Assembly: GCA_030377865.1 (NCBI GenBank)
Contig: JAUCGA010000041.1
Location: forward strand, 1 to 44,781
Direction: 5' to 3'
Length of the DNA stretch: 44,781 nucleotides
DNA from: Anaerolineales bacterium HSG25
GTDB lineage: Bacteria > Chloroflexota > Anaerolineae > 4572-78 > J111
How positions within the stretch are numbered: position 1 is the stretch's first letter; every line of letters begins with the position of its first letter. Both the position numbers and the translations under genes were made by a program. The notes beneath the pieces were generated by a model. The model worked only from the letters and a program-made list of their open reading frames with translations, ran no database searches and was not told the origin of the DNA. Below are positions 33,332-42,459 of this stretch, piece after piece.

Positions 33332-36310
33332 CTACTCCCAACTCTTCACAATTACAGGTAAGTAAGTTTTCTTCATCGGGCTGGTGGTTGGCTCAGGTGT
33401 TACGGTTTGAGTCACTTGGGGAGTCATCGTTATCGTTACCATTGGTGTCGAGGTGAGGGTCGGTGTTGTCGTAGCGGTTGTGATGATGGTTGCTTGTGGC
33501 GTTGATGTGGCTGTTGTCGTTGATGTGGCTGTTGTCGTTGATGTGGCTGTCATCGTTGATGTGGCTGTTGGTGTAACGGTTGGCGTGGTTGCGGCGGTAT
33601 TCTCAACCAAGGCAAACTCGGTCAGGTGACAGAGGCCAACTTGTAGATAATTGGAGTAATAGCCATAGCTTGAGTTGGGAGTGCAGGTTGTCGCCACATC
33701 TTGCCACTGATTGTCATCAACATCATAGTAGTAGAGCAACGGATTTGTGGTCAGGTTAGCCGGCTCATAATACATGGTAACTGTAACCGCTTGCCCATTA
33801 AAGGGATTATCCGACGTTGATTCCAACTGAAACAGATTATCAGCAAATTCTAAATCATTGTCTAAGGCATGAGCCAACGTAATCAAAGCAGTGTAGATAA
33901 ATTCAGTATCCTGCGTCAAGGTATCTGCCGGAATTTCAATCGTGGTGGTCAAATTATCTGTACCCTCTGTTATCGTTTCACCAGTAGTTCCAATGGTGTA
34001 GTTACTTTGGCTCACGTTTAGCAACACCTCATTCTCCTCGCCCGTGCCGGTTCCCAAAAATATATCCGAATCACCGTCGCCATCAAGGTCGCCCATGTCT
34101 ACAGTGTTGACCGAAGAACTGCTGATAGACTCGTCACTTTCGACAAACGTACCACTACCATCATTAAACCAGACCGTCGTTGTACTCGCCCCAACGACCA
34201 CCGCGTCAACATCTCCGTCATCATCAACATCATCAAGCTCTACCGAGTTACTGCTTGAACTTCCTAAATTTTGTCCAGAATCGGTGAATGTACCTGAGCC
34301 ATCATTAAACCATATCTGGTCTGACTGTTCGCTACTATTTGCCACAAACAGGTCGGGGCTACCGTCATTATTAAAATCAGCCAGAGCTACCGCTTGCGTA
34401 TCTGATGAGCCTAACGTTTGCCCCGTATCACTAAAAATCCCCGATCCATCATTAAACCACACTTGGTCAGATTGACCACTGCTACCAATTACCGCGTCCA
34501 GTGAGCCATCACCATTCAGGTCCTCCAGCACGATAGCCGAGCCGCTTGACGTGCCGATAGTTTGCTCCGTATTGGTAAAAACTCCCGATCCATCATTAAA
34601 CCATATTTCATTAGTCTGATCGCTACTATTTGCCACAACAACATCACTATAACCGTCAGCATCAATATCACCCAAAATGATTGACTCGCTATCGGTTATT
34701 GTAGTATTGGTACTTTGAGTAAACGTACCACTACCATTATTAAACCAAATCTCGTCAGATTGGCCGGTATTATCAACATAAGCATCAACATCACCATCAC
34801 CGTCAAGGTCGGCTAGAGATACATCATCACTGGACGAACTGCCAAGCGACTGCTCATCGGTGCTAAAACTGCCCGATCCATTATTGAACCAAATTTCGTT
34901 TGCTTGCTCCGTTGACCTTGCTTGAGAACCACCATTAGCAATAAAAACATCAAGGTCACCGTCAGCATCAAAATCACCGATAGCAACATCTTGCGTGTCA
35001 ACCTTACGGGGAGGTGGACGGTGTTTAGGCTGAAATCGTCCACTGCCCACTTGCTGACCAGCTATTTTTGTAATGATGGGATGATGCCCCATCTTACTTA
35101 TACCATTATCAGCCGTTACCTGATAATGTGTATTGCTTATCGTTTGGGTGGTACTGACCAAAAACTCAACTTGGATGGTTGTTTTGGCCGCCAAACTATC
35201 ACGCCTCCAATAGACAACCTGCTCGGTAGTTCTAGTTTGAAATGATTCGGGAGGTGGCTCGGCAGTTGGGTTGGGGGTTGGTGGTGGCGCGCCACTGCCT
35301 GATGGTGGTGCATCTGGAGGTTCGGAAAAGGTAATAAATTGGGTGGTCGTCAACAGCCCATTGCCCACGTAGGTTGCTCCGGCAGGTAGTTTATTGCTGA
35401 TAATCAGGTTATTTATGGGCTGGTCACTGTGGTTGGTTACCATCAATTTATAGGTGAAAGAATCCCCAGATTTAACGATATGGGGCGCACCGCCACGGAT
35501 GGTGACATCAGGAATACCTCCAAACATCATGTGAATCTTTGTATATACCGGTATCCCAACTGTTTTTATATTATCATCGGCAGTCACTTGATAATGATTG
35601 TTAGCGAGTTCCCGTTTAAGTAGATGAATTTGAGTAAGAACTACTGTAAATTCAACTTTGTGACTACTACTCACAGGTAATTTGGGAATTTCCCATCTGA
35701 CCATGTTGTCAATTTTTTGACCGCCACCAAGATAACTGGCCTCATGTGGAATAACATCCGTAATAATTAGATTGGTTATCGTCGCCGCGCTATTGTTTGT
35801 CACAAATATCGTATAGGTCAGAGGTTCACCCATTGAAATTTCACGAGGGGCCATCATTTGAATGGATAGCGATGGTGGTGCTGAGGTTGGGTCGGCTAGA
35901 ACCTCAAACGCATCTTGTTTTATGAGAGTAATTTTTTCACCATCCAACTCTCCCGGAAACTCAACTGAAACAGCCATTTTCCCGGTTGATGCAGTTGGAG
36001 GAAAGCTAAACGTTGCGGTAATATCATACTGGTTTCGGATAATATTCATGCCTTTGTTAGTACCAATTGTCACCTCAAGCGGCATAGCATCTACTGGCGG
36101 GGCAGTGGTTTGGTCTAAGGCTATCGTAACCGTGACCGTTATGTTAGCGTCTCCCTGTGCAATCTGTGTAATCTGCGCGGGTGATACAGCAACAATGCCA
36201 ACATCTTTTGATGGGGCTTGAGCGGTAATAATTTTTGGCAGTAGCATAAAAAAAACGAGGATAAAAAACAGTAGAACCCAGATTGGTTTGGTTAATAAAT
36301 TTTGTCTCAT
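33332..36310 (-). CDS. Secreted adhesin-like protein with DUF11 and FG-GAP/VCBS repeats
   Basis: ATG 36310 is preferred over 36364: AAAGG lies 7 bases before it and the product then begins with a signal peptide (MRQNLLTKPIWVLLFFILVF). Two DUF11-type domains follow (LTYTIFVTNNSAATITNLII; FTYKLMVTNHSDQPINNLII, about 155-265 and 285-420). Then come about seven FG-GAP/VCBS repeats of 45 residues with calcium-type loops (DFDADGDLD, DLDGDGDVD), at about 437-760. Near the end is a Thr-rich spacer made of 18-bp DNA repeats (33480-33560, TATSTT units). The last residues are KKTYLPVIVKSWE. This tail after a Thr/Pro spacer is frequent in Chloroflexota exported proteins and may be a sorting tag (recalled, not searched). 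Confidence 0.85.
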   Translation of the reverse strand: MRQNLLTKPIWVLLFFILVFFMLLPKIITAQAPSKDVGIVAVSPAQITQIAQGDANITVTVTIALDQTTAPPVDAMPLEVTIGTNKGMNIIRNQYDITATFSFPPTASTGKMAVSVEFPGELDGEKITLIKQDAFEVLADPTSAPPSLSIQMMAPREISMGEPLTYTIFVTNNSAATITNLIITDVIPHEASYLGGGQKIDNMVRWEIPKLPVSSSHKVEFTVVLTQIHLLKRELANNHYQVTADDNIKTVGIPVYTKIHMMFGGIPDVTIRGGAPHIVKSGDSFTYKLMVTNHSDQPINNLIISNKLPAGATYVGNGLLTTTQFITFSEPPDAPPSGSGAPPPTPNPTAEPPPESFQTRTTEQVVYWRRDSLAAKTTIQVEFLVSTTQTISNTHYQVTADNGISKMGHHPIITKIAGQQVGSGRFQPKHRPPPRKVDTQDVAIGDFDADGDLDVFIANGGSQARSTEQANEIWFNNGSGSFSTDEQSLGSSSSDDVSLADLDGDGDVDAYVDNTGQSDEIWFNNGSGTFTQSTNTTITDSESIILGDIDADGYSDVVVANSSDQTNEIWFNDGSGVFTNTEQTIGTSSGSAIVLEDLNGDGSLDAVIGSSGQSDQVWFNDGSGIFSDTGQTLGSSDTQAVALADFNNDGSPDLFVANSSEQSDQIWFNDGSGTFTDSGQNLGSSSSNSVELDDVDDDGDVDAVVVGASTTTVWFNDGSGTFVESDESISSSSVNTVDMGDLDGDGDSDIFLGTGTGEENEVLLNVSQSNYTIGTTGETITEGTDNLTTTIEIPADTLTQDTEFIYTALITLAHALDNDLEFADNLFQLESTSDNPFNGQAVTVTMYYEPANLTTNPLLYYYDVDDNQWQDVATTCTPNSSYGYYSNYLQVGLCHLTEFALVENTAATTPTVTPTATSTMTATSTTTATSTTTATSTPQATIITTATTTPTLTSTPMVTITMTPQVTQTVTPEPTTSPMKKTYLPVIVKSWE

Positions 36311-36409
36311 GATTAAACCTTTTCGATAATGAGGTAGAGGTAATGCTTGGCAAAGCTTGCACATTACTTGTATCTCACTACCGTCCTTTAGTTTGATTCT
36401 CGGATGGAC

Positions 36410-36485
36410 AGACTTTGAAGATTTCAGTCGTCACCTTCCCACAAGTTTAGAACTTGCGGGAAAGTTGGTCTTCTTTCAATTCACC
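36410..36485 (+). repeat. Family D element, degenerate copy 3
   Basis: GACTTTGAAGATTTCAGTCGTCAC is followed by CTTCCCACAAG/CTTGCGGGAAAG and GTTGGTCTTCTTTCAATT, in the same order as family D. Its ends are lost. In the gene-free stretch 36365-36777 this repeat and family A copy 7 are the only features seen. Confidence 0.5.
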
Positions 36486-36685
36486 AAATCCGCGTTTTAA
36501 ACATGTCGCAGGCAGTATATCATATAATCGGTTAGTAATAAATACTGTTTTACCTTCCTTTTATCTCTTTTTTTGAAGAGACAAAACGGTTTCCTCTCCA
36601 CTCTGCTCTTTATCATTTTTTGCATAGTATCAAGATGATGCAACCAACTGTATTTCGGCTTAAGTTGATAGTCCTAAATCACTTT

Positions 36686-36776
36686 GTAAATATTCAGTGA
36701 ACTCGCCAGAAAGAGTGTCAGAAACCCGATTTCTTAAAGAAATCGGGTTTCTAGGGCTACTTTACTGAACTTTTAC
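36686..36776 (+). mobile_element. Family A 91-bp MITE, copy 7
   Basis: A full 91-bp copy, subtype I arms, flanked by ATCACTTT and ATCACTCT (7 of 8). The right flank contains the ybeY stop codon (36778-36780, TGA on the minus strand), so the insertion hit the stop region and duplicated it. Confidence 0.9.
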
Positions 36777-36777
36777 A

Positions 36778-37266
36778 TCACTCTGTTGGTTGTACCTGAG
36801 CCAAACCAAGTGCTGTCATCACTTGTTTCTGTTTGACCCACATATCCGCTTTTTTGGTTGGTGTGTTATGGTCAAATCCTAACAGGTGCAAAGTGCCATG
36901 CACGGTCAACAGCAGTAATTCATCTATGGTGGCATGACCTGATTTTTGAGCCTGCTCTACAGCAACCGGATAGGCAATGATGATGTCGCCGAGATAATTA
37001 TCTTCAACTTCCGATTCATCATCGGGAGTGATAAACATGTCGTCGTGGTCATTAGCAAATGATAACACGTCGGTAACAGCATCAATACCTCGATAATCAT
37101 GGTTTAGCTGTTGTACTGCATCGTTATTAGTAACTACAATTGTCAAGTTAGGTTTTGATCCGACCAAGTTAACAGTTTGTAGCGTGTGATTGACTGCTTT
37201 TTCTAACAACGTTAAGTCAACTATATCAGAAAACTGATCATCTATTTGAAAATCTATCATAATCAT
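36778..37266 (-). CDS. ybeY: Endoribonuclease YbeY
   Basis: This 162-residue protein has the family's metal-binding signature TVHGTLHLLGFDH, with three His residues that bind zinc. The central part (NDAVQQLNHDYRGIDAVTDVLSFA) is also typical. YbeY processes the 16S rRNA 3' end and takes part in ribosome quality control. The start overlaps the stop of the pgpH-like gene by 4 nt, the conserved neighbour order in many bacteria. A family A insertion lies at its stop codon without altering the protein. Confidence 0.93.
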   Translation of the reverse strand: MIMIDFQIDDQFSDIVDLTLLEKAVNHTLQTVNLVGSKPNLTIVVTNNDAVQQLNHDYRGIDAVTDVLSFANDHDDMFITPDDESEVEDNYLGDIIIAYPVAVEQAQKSGHATIDELLLLTVHGTLHLLGFDHNTPTKKADMWVKQKQVMTALGLAQVQPTE

Positions 37267-39596
37267 TCACGTCGTACTAATTTAGAGGGTTGAGCAATTG
37301 GCTCAGAGGGAGGTGCTTGTGGGGATGAAGCGGTGCGTTTCTCTTTTGTTTCTACTTTTGATAATGGCTCACGCGTAATATTATCTAATTTTACAGGGAG
37401 GGAGACAGATTTGTTTTCAACCCCAGAGGTATCAGTAGTTTGATTACTATCATCATCATTACCAACATCATCATCCCCATTATTTTTCTTGAGTTTTACT
37501 GGATCCGGGTATTTAATCCGAGGATGATGTACCCCTTGCAAAATATCAACAAATGCCTCACGGATTTTATGCAGGTCAGCAATGGTTAAATCACAATCAT
37601 TTAACTGCCCCATCTCCAATTTTTCGGCAATCATCTTTTGTACAATTTCGTCAATCTCCTGAGCCGAACCCGGTTTTAAGGCTCGTACTACCGATTCTGT
37701 GACATCAGCTAACATCAAAATACCATTTTCTTTATTTTGAGGACGTGGACCGGGGTATCGAAAATCGTCTTCATTAACTTGTAGATTTTTTTCGTTGGCC
37801 TCTTTGACGTATTGGTAGAAAAAAAACTTAACGAGTGTGGTGCCATGATGTTGACTAATCCCATCTTGGATAACTCTGGGCAGGCCATATTTTTTGGCTA
37901 GTTCTAAACCATCAATGGCATGGCTGATGATAATTTGGGCACTGACTTTAGGGTCTAGCTTTTCGTGAACATTGACTCCTTGCGGCTGGTTTTCTACAAA
38001 AAAGTAAGGGCGTTGCATTTTGCCAATGTCGTGATAATAGGCCATAACCCGCACCAAAAGTGCATCTGCGCCGACCCGTTCAGCGGCTTGTTCTGCTAAG
38101 TTACTGACCATAAGACTATGATGATAGGTGCCCGGTGCTTTGAGAAGCAGTTGTCGCAATAATGGATGAGTCGGGCGCGTTAGCTCTTGCAGTTGCATTT
38201 GAGTAGTAATACCAACTAGCCGCCCAATTGTTGGCACACCGATAAGTGCTAATCCCCCCGAAAAAATGCCATTCATAACCCCCTGTAATAAATCTCGTCC
38301 TAAATTATTAGGAATTGATAGACCATTCTGAGCAATACTGAATACAAGAATAGCACTGATATTCACCAATATAACGTATAACCCAGCCCAAATTGGGGCA
38401 CTAACCCGTCGTCCTTTATTAAGAGCTAAAATACCTGTCCATCCACTTAATATCATATAAATAACAATGCTCAAGGTATTATCGGTAGCCAGATAACCAA
38501 CATGAAGTGCTACGATAGTTATTAAAACAAAGGTTAACTGTAGATCAATTAAAATAACCACTATCATGCTCAAAGTGGCAATGGGATATGAATAAGTATA
38601 GTTAATAGCTGTGGTCTGAGGAATAATAAATCTAGCAATTGCCAAGAATAGCAAAACAAGACAGGCTAACAATATCAGACGTTTACCGTCAATAATTATT
38701 TGGGGTGCATATTGAGCGAAATACACGCCTAGAAAAATTGTAGTAATAATGAGCAAAAAGGCTGGTATTATATACAGTTGAAACTGGTCAATCTGAGGAT
38801 TGAGCAATCCCACGGCCTCTAATTTTTCCAGATGAAGAGATCGCACGATTTGTCCTTGTGAAATGATTAACTCGTTTTTTTCGAGTTGTTCAATCACATC
38901 TTGCACTTTCTCCACTTCGACCTGTTTGGCCTCGTCGGTGCGCGTTGGGTCAGGGAAGGTATTCGGCTCAATCAAGCTACCGGCTAGGGCAACAATTACT
39001 TTGGCCTGAGTTTCAGGCGTATCGAGAGGGACTTGATTCTCTAAGCGACGACGAACGGTTCGAACTTGGGTCTCGCGAATCTCATCTCGTAATGCCTTAT
39101 CAAGCAAATCGATAGCTTCTCGTTTGCTGTCTTCCCAATCATGGTCTGACGTTATTAGAATTTCGTCAATAATCGTATTAGAAAGGGTTAAATCAGAGAT
39201 GGATCGAACCCATTCTGATTTTTGGGGTAAAGTACCATAAGGATCAGCACGAACGGTATCCAAAAAATCAAAGATAGCTCGTAAATGTTTAACTTGTTTG
39301 CGAGCTACATTTAGGTCTGGCGTGGTATAAATTGTCGATACCGAGTTCTCGGCCAATCGACGAGTATCATCGGTTTTAATTTTGCTTGTGTAAACTGTTT
39401 GGTTGGGGGCTAGAATATTTTTAGGGGCAACATCACCAAATTTTAAGTTGGAGATGTCTTCTGACGAGGATTGATAAGCTAAAATAAAGGTGCCGGTAAT
39501 AATAAATATAACAGCAACCAAAACAGCTCGAACAATGACAAAACTGGGGGTTTTATCATTGTTTCTTCTTTTTTGGTTGCCGAATTTTTGTATCAT
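37263..39596 (-). CDS. pgpH: 7TMR-HD family phosphodiesterase, PgpH-like
   Basis: Counted from the ATG at 39596 the protein has 777 residues. An N-terminal transmembrane segment (FVIVRAVLVAVIFIITGTFIL) precedes a 7TMR-HDED extracellular domain of about 220 residues. Seven membrane helices (about 270-480) follow, then an HD domain with TYHHSLMVSNLAEQAAE, YYHDIGK (catalytic His-Asp) and SQHHGT. The tail is acidic and poorly ordered. This layout is that of PgpH, which hydrolyses cyclic di-AMP at the inner membrane face. The frame also extends to TTG 39635. The stop overlaps ybeY by 4 nt. Upstream, a family B element separates it from yqeY. Cyclic di-AMP specificity is inferred from the family. 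Confidence 0.88.
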   Translation of the reverse strand: MIQKFGNQKRRNNDKTPSFVIVRAVLVAVIFIITGTFILAYQSSSEDISNLKFGDVAPKNILAPNQTVYTSKIKTDDTRRLAENSVSTIYTTPDLNVARKQVKHLRAIFDFLDTVRADPYGTLPQKSEWVRSISDLTLSNTIIDEILITSDHDWEDSKREAIDLLDKALRDEIRETQVRTVRRRLENQVPLDTPETQAKVIVALAGSLIEPNTFPDPTRTDEAKQVEVEKVQDVIEQLEKNELIISQGQIVRSLHLEKLEAVGLLNPQIDQFQLYIIPAFLLIITTIFLGVYFAQYAPQIIIDGKRLILLACLVLLFLAIARFIIPQTTAINYTYSYPIATLSMIVVILIDLQLTFVLITIVALHVGYLATDNTLSIVIYMILSGWTGILALNKGRRVSAPIWAGLYVILVNISAILVFSIAQNGLSIPNNLGRDLLQGVMNGIFSGGLALIGVPTIGRLVGITTQMQLQELTRPTHPLLRQLLLKAPGTYHHSLMVSNLAEQAAERVGADALLVRVMAYYHDIGKMQRPYFFVENQPQGVNVHEKLDPKVSAQIIISHAIDGLELAKKYGLPRVIQDGISQHHGTTLVKFFFYQYVKEANEKNLQVNEDDFRYPGPRPQNKENGILMLADVTESVVRALKPGSAQEIDEIVQKMIAEKLEMGQLNDCDLTIADLHKIREAFVDILQGVHHPRIKYPDPVKLKKNNGDDDVGNDDDSNQTTDTSGVENKSVSLPVKLDNITREPLSKVETKEKRTASSPQAPPSEPIAQPSKLVRRE

Positions 39597-39682
39597 TGCC
39601 TTGTTAGGGTTTGCTACCCATAAGTACCCAAACAAAAACTTTGCGGAACTTTAGGCTCTAATAGTTTTTGGAAAAGCTTTAG

Positions 39683-39842
39683 TACAGCGTTAAATAAATT
39701 TTACGGGATTTTAGAGCATGGTGGCAAGGTTTTTCCAAACACCTCCGAGGAGCTTCGCACCTCGGAGGAGAACGGCTCCGCGACCTTCAAGGTACGAAGT
39801 TCCTTGAAGGTCTAAACCGCGTAAAACTTAATTAACAGTGTA
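39683..39842. mobile_element. Family B TA-ended MITE, copy 4 (intact reference copy)
   Basis: This is a 160-bp element with ends TACAGCGTTAAATAAATTTT and TACACTGTTAATTAAGTTTT read inward, and TA at both termini. The interior has two hairpins, CCGAGGAGCTTCGCACCTCGG and ACCTTCAAGG/CCTTGAAGGT. TA-ended short elements fit IS630/Tc1-type mobilisation. It sits between yqeY and pgpH and fills most of the 283-bp gap. Confidence 0.8.
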
Positions 39843-39879
39843 TTTATAGCCTGCCACAGAAGTTATGCTCACATATTTT

Positions 39880-40323
39880 TTAGCTTAATAGTTGACGAAC
39901 AACTTGGCTAACCGTTTTCCCATCAGCCTGTCCTTTTAGCTCTGAGGTAAGCTGTTTCATAACCTGCCCCATGCCCTTCATGTTGGTGACACCAAGGTCG
40001 CTAATGACAGCTTTTGCTCGTTCTTCAATCTCAGCCGGAGAGAGCTGGGTGGGTAAGTAGGTTTCTAAAACGGCCAGCTCTTCCGCCTCTTTTTCAACCA
40101 AATCAATACGACCGGCTTTTTCAAATTGCTCAATCGAATCACGCCGTTGTTTGACCTGTTTGCTAATTACGACCAGCACCGCGTCATCATCTAAACTGTT
40201 TTTTGCCTCAATCTCGGCATATTTAAGAGCCGACTTTAACATGCGTATGGTTCCAGTACGGTTCTTGTCTTTCTCTTTCATGGCAATTTTTAAGTCTTGG
40301 TTAATCTGTTCTAGTAAACTCAT
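39880..40323 (-). CDS. yqeY: GatB/YqeY-domain protein
   Basis: ATG 40323 is chosen over the upstream start at 40383 because AAGGAG lies 9 bases before it and the resulting length of 147 residues is the family norm. The protein shows typical YqeY features: MSLLEQINQDLKIAMKEKDK, RTGTIRMLKSALKYAEIE, ETYLPTQLSPAEIE and KGMGQVMKQLTSELKGQADG. YqeY resembles the tail domain of the GatB amidotransferase, which contacts tRNA; its own role is not settled. It follows the PHP-AlbA_2 gene by 14 nt, and the pgpH gene lies downstream on the same strand. Confidence 0.93.
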   Translation of the reverse strand: MSLLEQINQDLKIAMKEKDKNRTGTIRMLKSALKYAEIEAKNSLDDDAVLVVISKQVKQRRDSIEQFEKAGRIDLVEKEAEELAVLETYLPTQLSPAEIEERAKAVISDLGVTNMKGMGQVMKQLTSELKGQADGKTVSQVVRQLLS

Positions 40324-40337
40324 AATTTTTACTCCTT

Positions 40338-42122
40338 CTATCCGTTCGAGTCGTTTTCTGCGGAGTCCATGAGCGTTTGCCACATCCCATCAATCCCATC
40401 ATAGGTGACTCCATAATAGACATGTAGTCTGTCGTTTGGCCCCCGTTGTACCAAGTCAAACCGGACTTGCTCACCTCGTTGTTGTTTTTTCCAGAGACCA
40501 ATCTCACCTTGCCACGTCACTTTTTTCTCATCAACAGTATTCGTTTCGTACTCTTTGATGGCATATTGCCACAGTTTTCGAGCCGATTTTTTAGTCACGT
40601 TGTGTACAATATTTCCATTTCTTAAATCACGCAAGCTATAGAATATTTTACCCTTACGTTCTTCACGAATAACAATCTCGACCCCAGTTTTTGGCGCACC
40701 AGAGGAAGATGTCTCTACATTGGTAGTAGATTCTTCTGGGGGAGGGGTTGCTTTGCCTGATGATTGTATCTCTTTAGAGGTGGGAGCCACTGCTTCGGTT
40801 TTGATATTCCGTTTCACCAAAGCCACTATCTCATCTCGTACAGCCAAATTGGTCTCGGTTTCGTCTCGAACATAAATTTTGTTCTCATCAATGGCATAAG
40901 GTGGGTCTACACCAAGCGGAATCGAGATTTGCAAAATCTTTTTGCCCTGTGTTTCTTGACGCTCAATCTGTATCTCAAGAGGAGGGGTAATTCGTTTTTC
41001 CACCTCAGAACGAATCAAGTCCATTGCCTCTGTGGGTTTAGTAATCCCTACAGCAGGTTTATGGGGATTATTGCTAACACCGACATACAACGCCCCCCCG
41101 TTTGTGTTGGCAAAAGCACAAATATCACACAAAATCGCATGCAAATGCCCTCCACGCCGATTCACCGATTCGTAAAACCCTTGTACGATATTGGTGCCTT
41201 GCTGACGAGCCGTCAACACATGGTCAAAGGGGGCTTGGGTAGCGCGAAAAGGTCGGGTCTTGGAGAAATCATTTTTCATGAAGAGGGCTTTTAATGCCTC
41301 AAAACTACGCTCTTTAAGTCCAACTTCGGTAATCCGTCCTCCTACACCCAAACGATTTTTCTCATGGGGGTCTTGGTTAACTCGGTGAGCGTCTGATCCC
41401 TGAATACAGTGCATCCGACGCGGATACTCCGGTTTAGAGCCATTGTAAAAATTAGCGGTTCTATTACGCCGTCGGCTCTCTAAATCGGTTACTTCTAAAA
41501 CATGCAGGTTAGGGTCTTGGGTATAGGCAATTTTTGTTTGCCCGCCAAAATTAAAGCCCTGCATCGCCACGCCATGTGTAGAGTTGGCATGGGCGGCTAC
41601 CACTAATCCTCCAGCCTCATTGATAATACGATACGCGGTCAATACATCAACCGTTGCCCCAACTTGAGTACTGCCGACATCAAGTAAATTACTCGGCACA
41701 CGTAAATTTAACAAAATATGCTCTAATTCACGTACAGAGGTTTGGGGAGGAAATATCCCAATAATATGAAAACCAAAGGTAGCAGTTAGCTCAAATCCGG
41801 GTAATAATAAAATCTTTTCAGACAAACGTCGATACTCATTCAAGCGTTGTTGTTCGTCTTGACGAATACGCTTAAGCTGTTCTAACATATACAACTCTTC
41901 AATCTCACGTCGTAATGTAGCAATCCCGGAAACCGTGTTGTGGTCGGTAAAGGCAATAATATCCAATCCACTCATTTCAGCTTTGCGTAAAATATCCAAA
42001 TATGTTGCTTTAGGTTCTAAATAATCGTTTGAAGCGGGCGTATGAAGATGTAAATCAATTCGATACCAATTTAACTTATCGCGCCGGCTTCGATACTTTC
42101 GAGCCACAGTTCTATACCTCAC
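40338..42122 (-). CDS. PHP-domain phosphoesterase fused to AlbA_2 (Schlafen-type) domain
   Basis: The 594-residue protein begins with a PHP domain: [43 protein letters not shown] and [10 protein letters not shown] are the metal-ligand motifs, complete and in order (about 18-280). An inserted helical segment follows the first motifs. At about 320-440 lies an AlbA_2 domain ([37 protein letters not shown]), a fold found in Schlafen-like nucleic-acid proteins. A Ser/Pro-rich linker leads to a C-terminal 100-residue Trp-rich domain I do not recognise. The start is GTG 42122 (GTG 42107 possible). It is the first gene of the yqeY-pgpH-ybeY strand. The likely substrate is a nucleic acid or nucleotide, by inference. 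Confidence 0.85.
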   Translation of the reverse strand: MRYRTVARKYRSRRDKLNWYRIDLHLHTPASNDYLEPKATYLDILRKAEMSGLDIIAFTDHNTVSGIATLRREIEELYMLEQLKRIRQDEQQRLNEYRRLSEKILLLPGFELTATFGFHIIGIFPPQTSVRELEHILLNLRVPSNLLDVGSTQVGATVDVLTAYRIINEAGGLVVAAHANSTHGVAMQGFNFGGQTKIAYTQDPNLHVLEVTDLESRRRNRTANFYNGSKPEYPRRMHCIQGSDAHRVNQDPHEKNRLGVGGRITEVGLKERSFEALKALFMKNDFSKTRPFRATQAPFDHVLTARQQGTNIVQGFYESVNRRGGHLHAILCDICAFANTNGGALYVGVSNNPHKPAVGITKPTEAMDLIRSEVEKRITPPLEIQIERQETQGKKILQISIPLGVDPPYAIDENKIYVRDETETNLAVRDEIVALVKRNIKTEAVAPTSKEIQSSGKATPPPEESTTNVETSSSGAPKTGVEIVIREERKGKIFYSLRDLRNGNIVHNVTKKSARKLWQYAIKEYETNTVDEKKVTWQGEIGLWKKQQRGEQVRFDLVQRGPNDRLHVYYGVTYDGIDGMWQTLMDSAENDSNG

Positions 42123-42231
42123 ACCTATTTCTACTCTTTACTAAATATTAAAAGAGTCTATAAAATAAAACTTCTTCAAAATAAAATTTTGGATTACACT
42201 ATTAGGATAAAACAGACTTAGTACACTGTAA

Positions 42232-42459
42232 GTTAAGTTATGCGAAGTTTTTCCCAAACACCTCAGAGGAGGTAAAAGTTCAGTAAAACCGCCCTAGAAA
42301 CCCGATTTCTTTAAGAAATCGGGTTTCTGACGCTCCTTCTGGCAAGTTCACTGAATATTTACCGAGGAGAGCGGCTCCACGTCCTTCAAGATACGAAGTT
42401 CCTATGTACCCGAATGGGTATTGAAGGTCTAAATCACACAAAACTTATTTAACGCTGTA
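42232..42459. mobile_element. Family B MITE, copy 5, interrupted by a family A element
   Basis: The left end TACACTGTAAGTTAAGTTAT and right end ACTTATTTAACGCTGTA are inverted partners with TA termini. A 91-bp family A copy (42272-42362) sits in the first hairpin. A further 18-bp insert containing TACCCGAATGGGTA splits the second hairpin at about 42403-42420. Confidence 0.75.
42272..42362 (-). mobile_element. Family A 91-bp MITE, copy 8 (nested in family B)
   Basis: A full 91-bp copy, inverted, subtype II arms and nearly identical to copy 3. Its flanks (CAGAGGAG and CGAGGAGA) share only GAGGAG, so the duplication is not clean. The remainder 42463-42812 shows no gene or structure beyond a 25-bp motif near 42474 that is repeated at 44669. 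Confidence 0.88.

Noticed and set aside
34044..34475. A 143-codon open frame opposite the FG-GAP repeats
   Set aside because: It is a mirror frame created by the repetitive Asp/Ser codons of the gene on the other strand; no ribosome-binding site or domain.
30515..42122. A defence island (CPBP/Abi protease, PHP-AlbA_2, AAA-kinase proteins)
   Set aside because: The neighbours are housekeeping genes or exported proteins, and no known nuclease-sensor pair, reverse transcriptase, integrase or toxin-antitoxin pair is present.
5141..42362. Family A hairpins as REP/RAYT elements
   Set aside because: REPs carry a GTAG-type foot and no target duplications; these have GTAA at both ends, fixed 91-bp length and 8-bp duplications, and no RAYT gene is visible.
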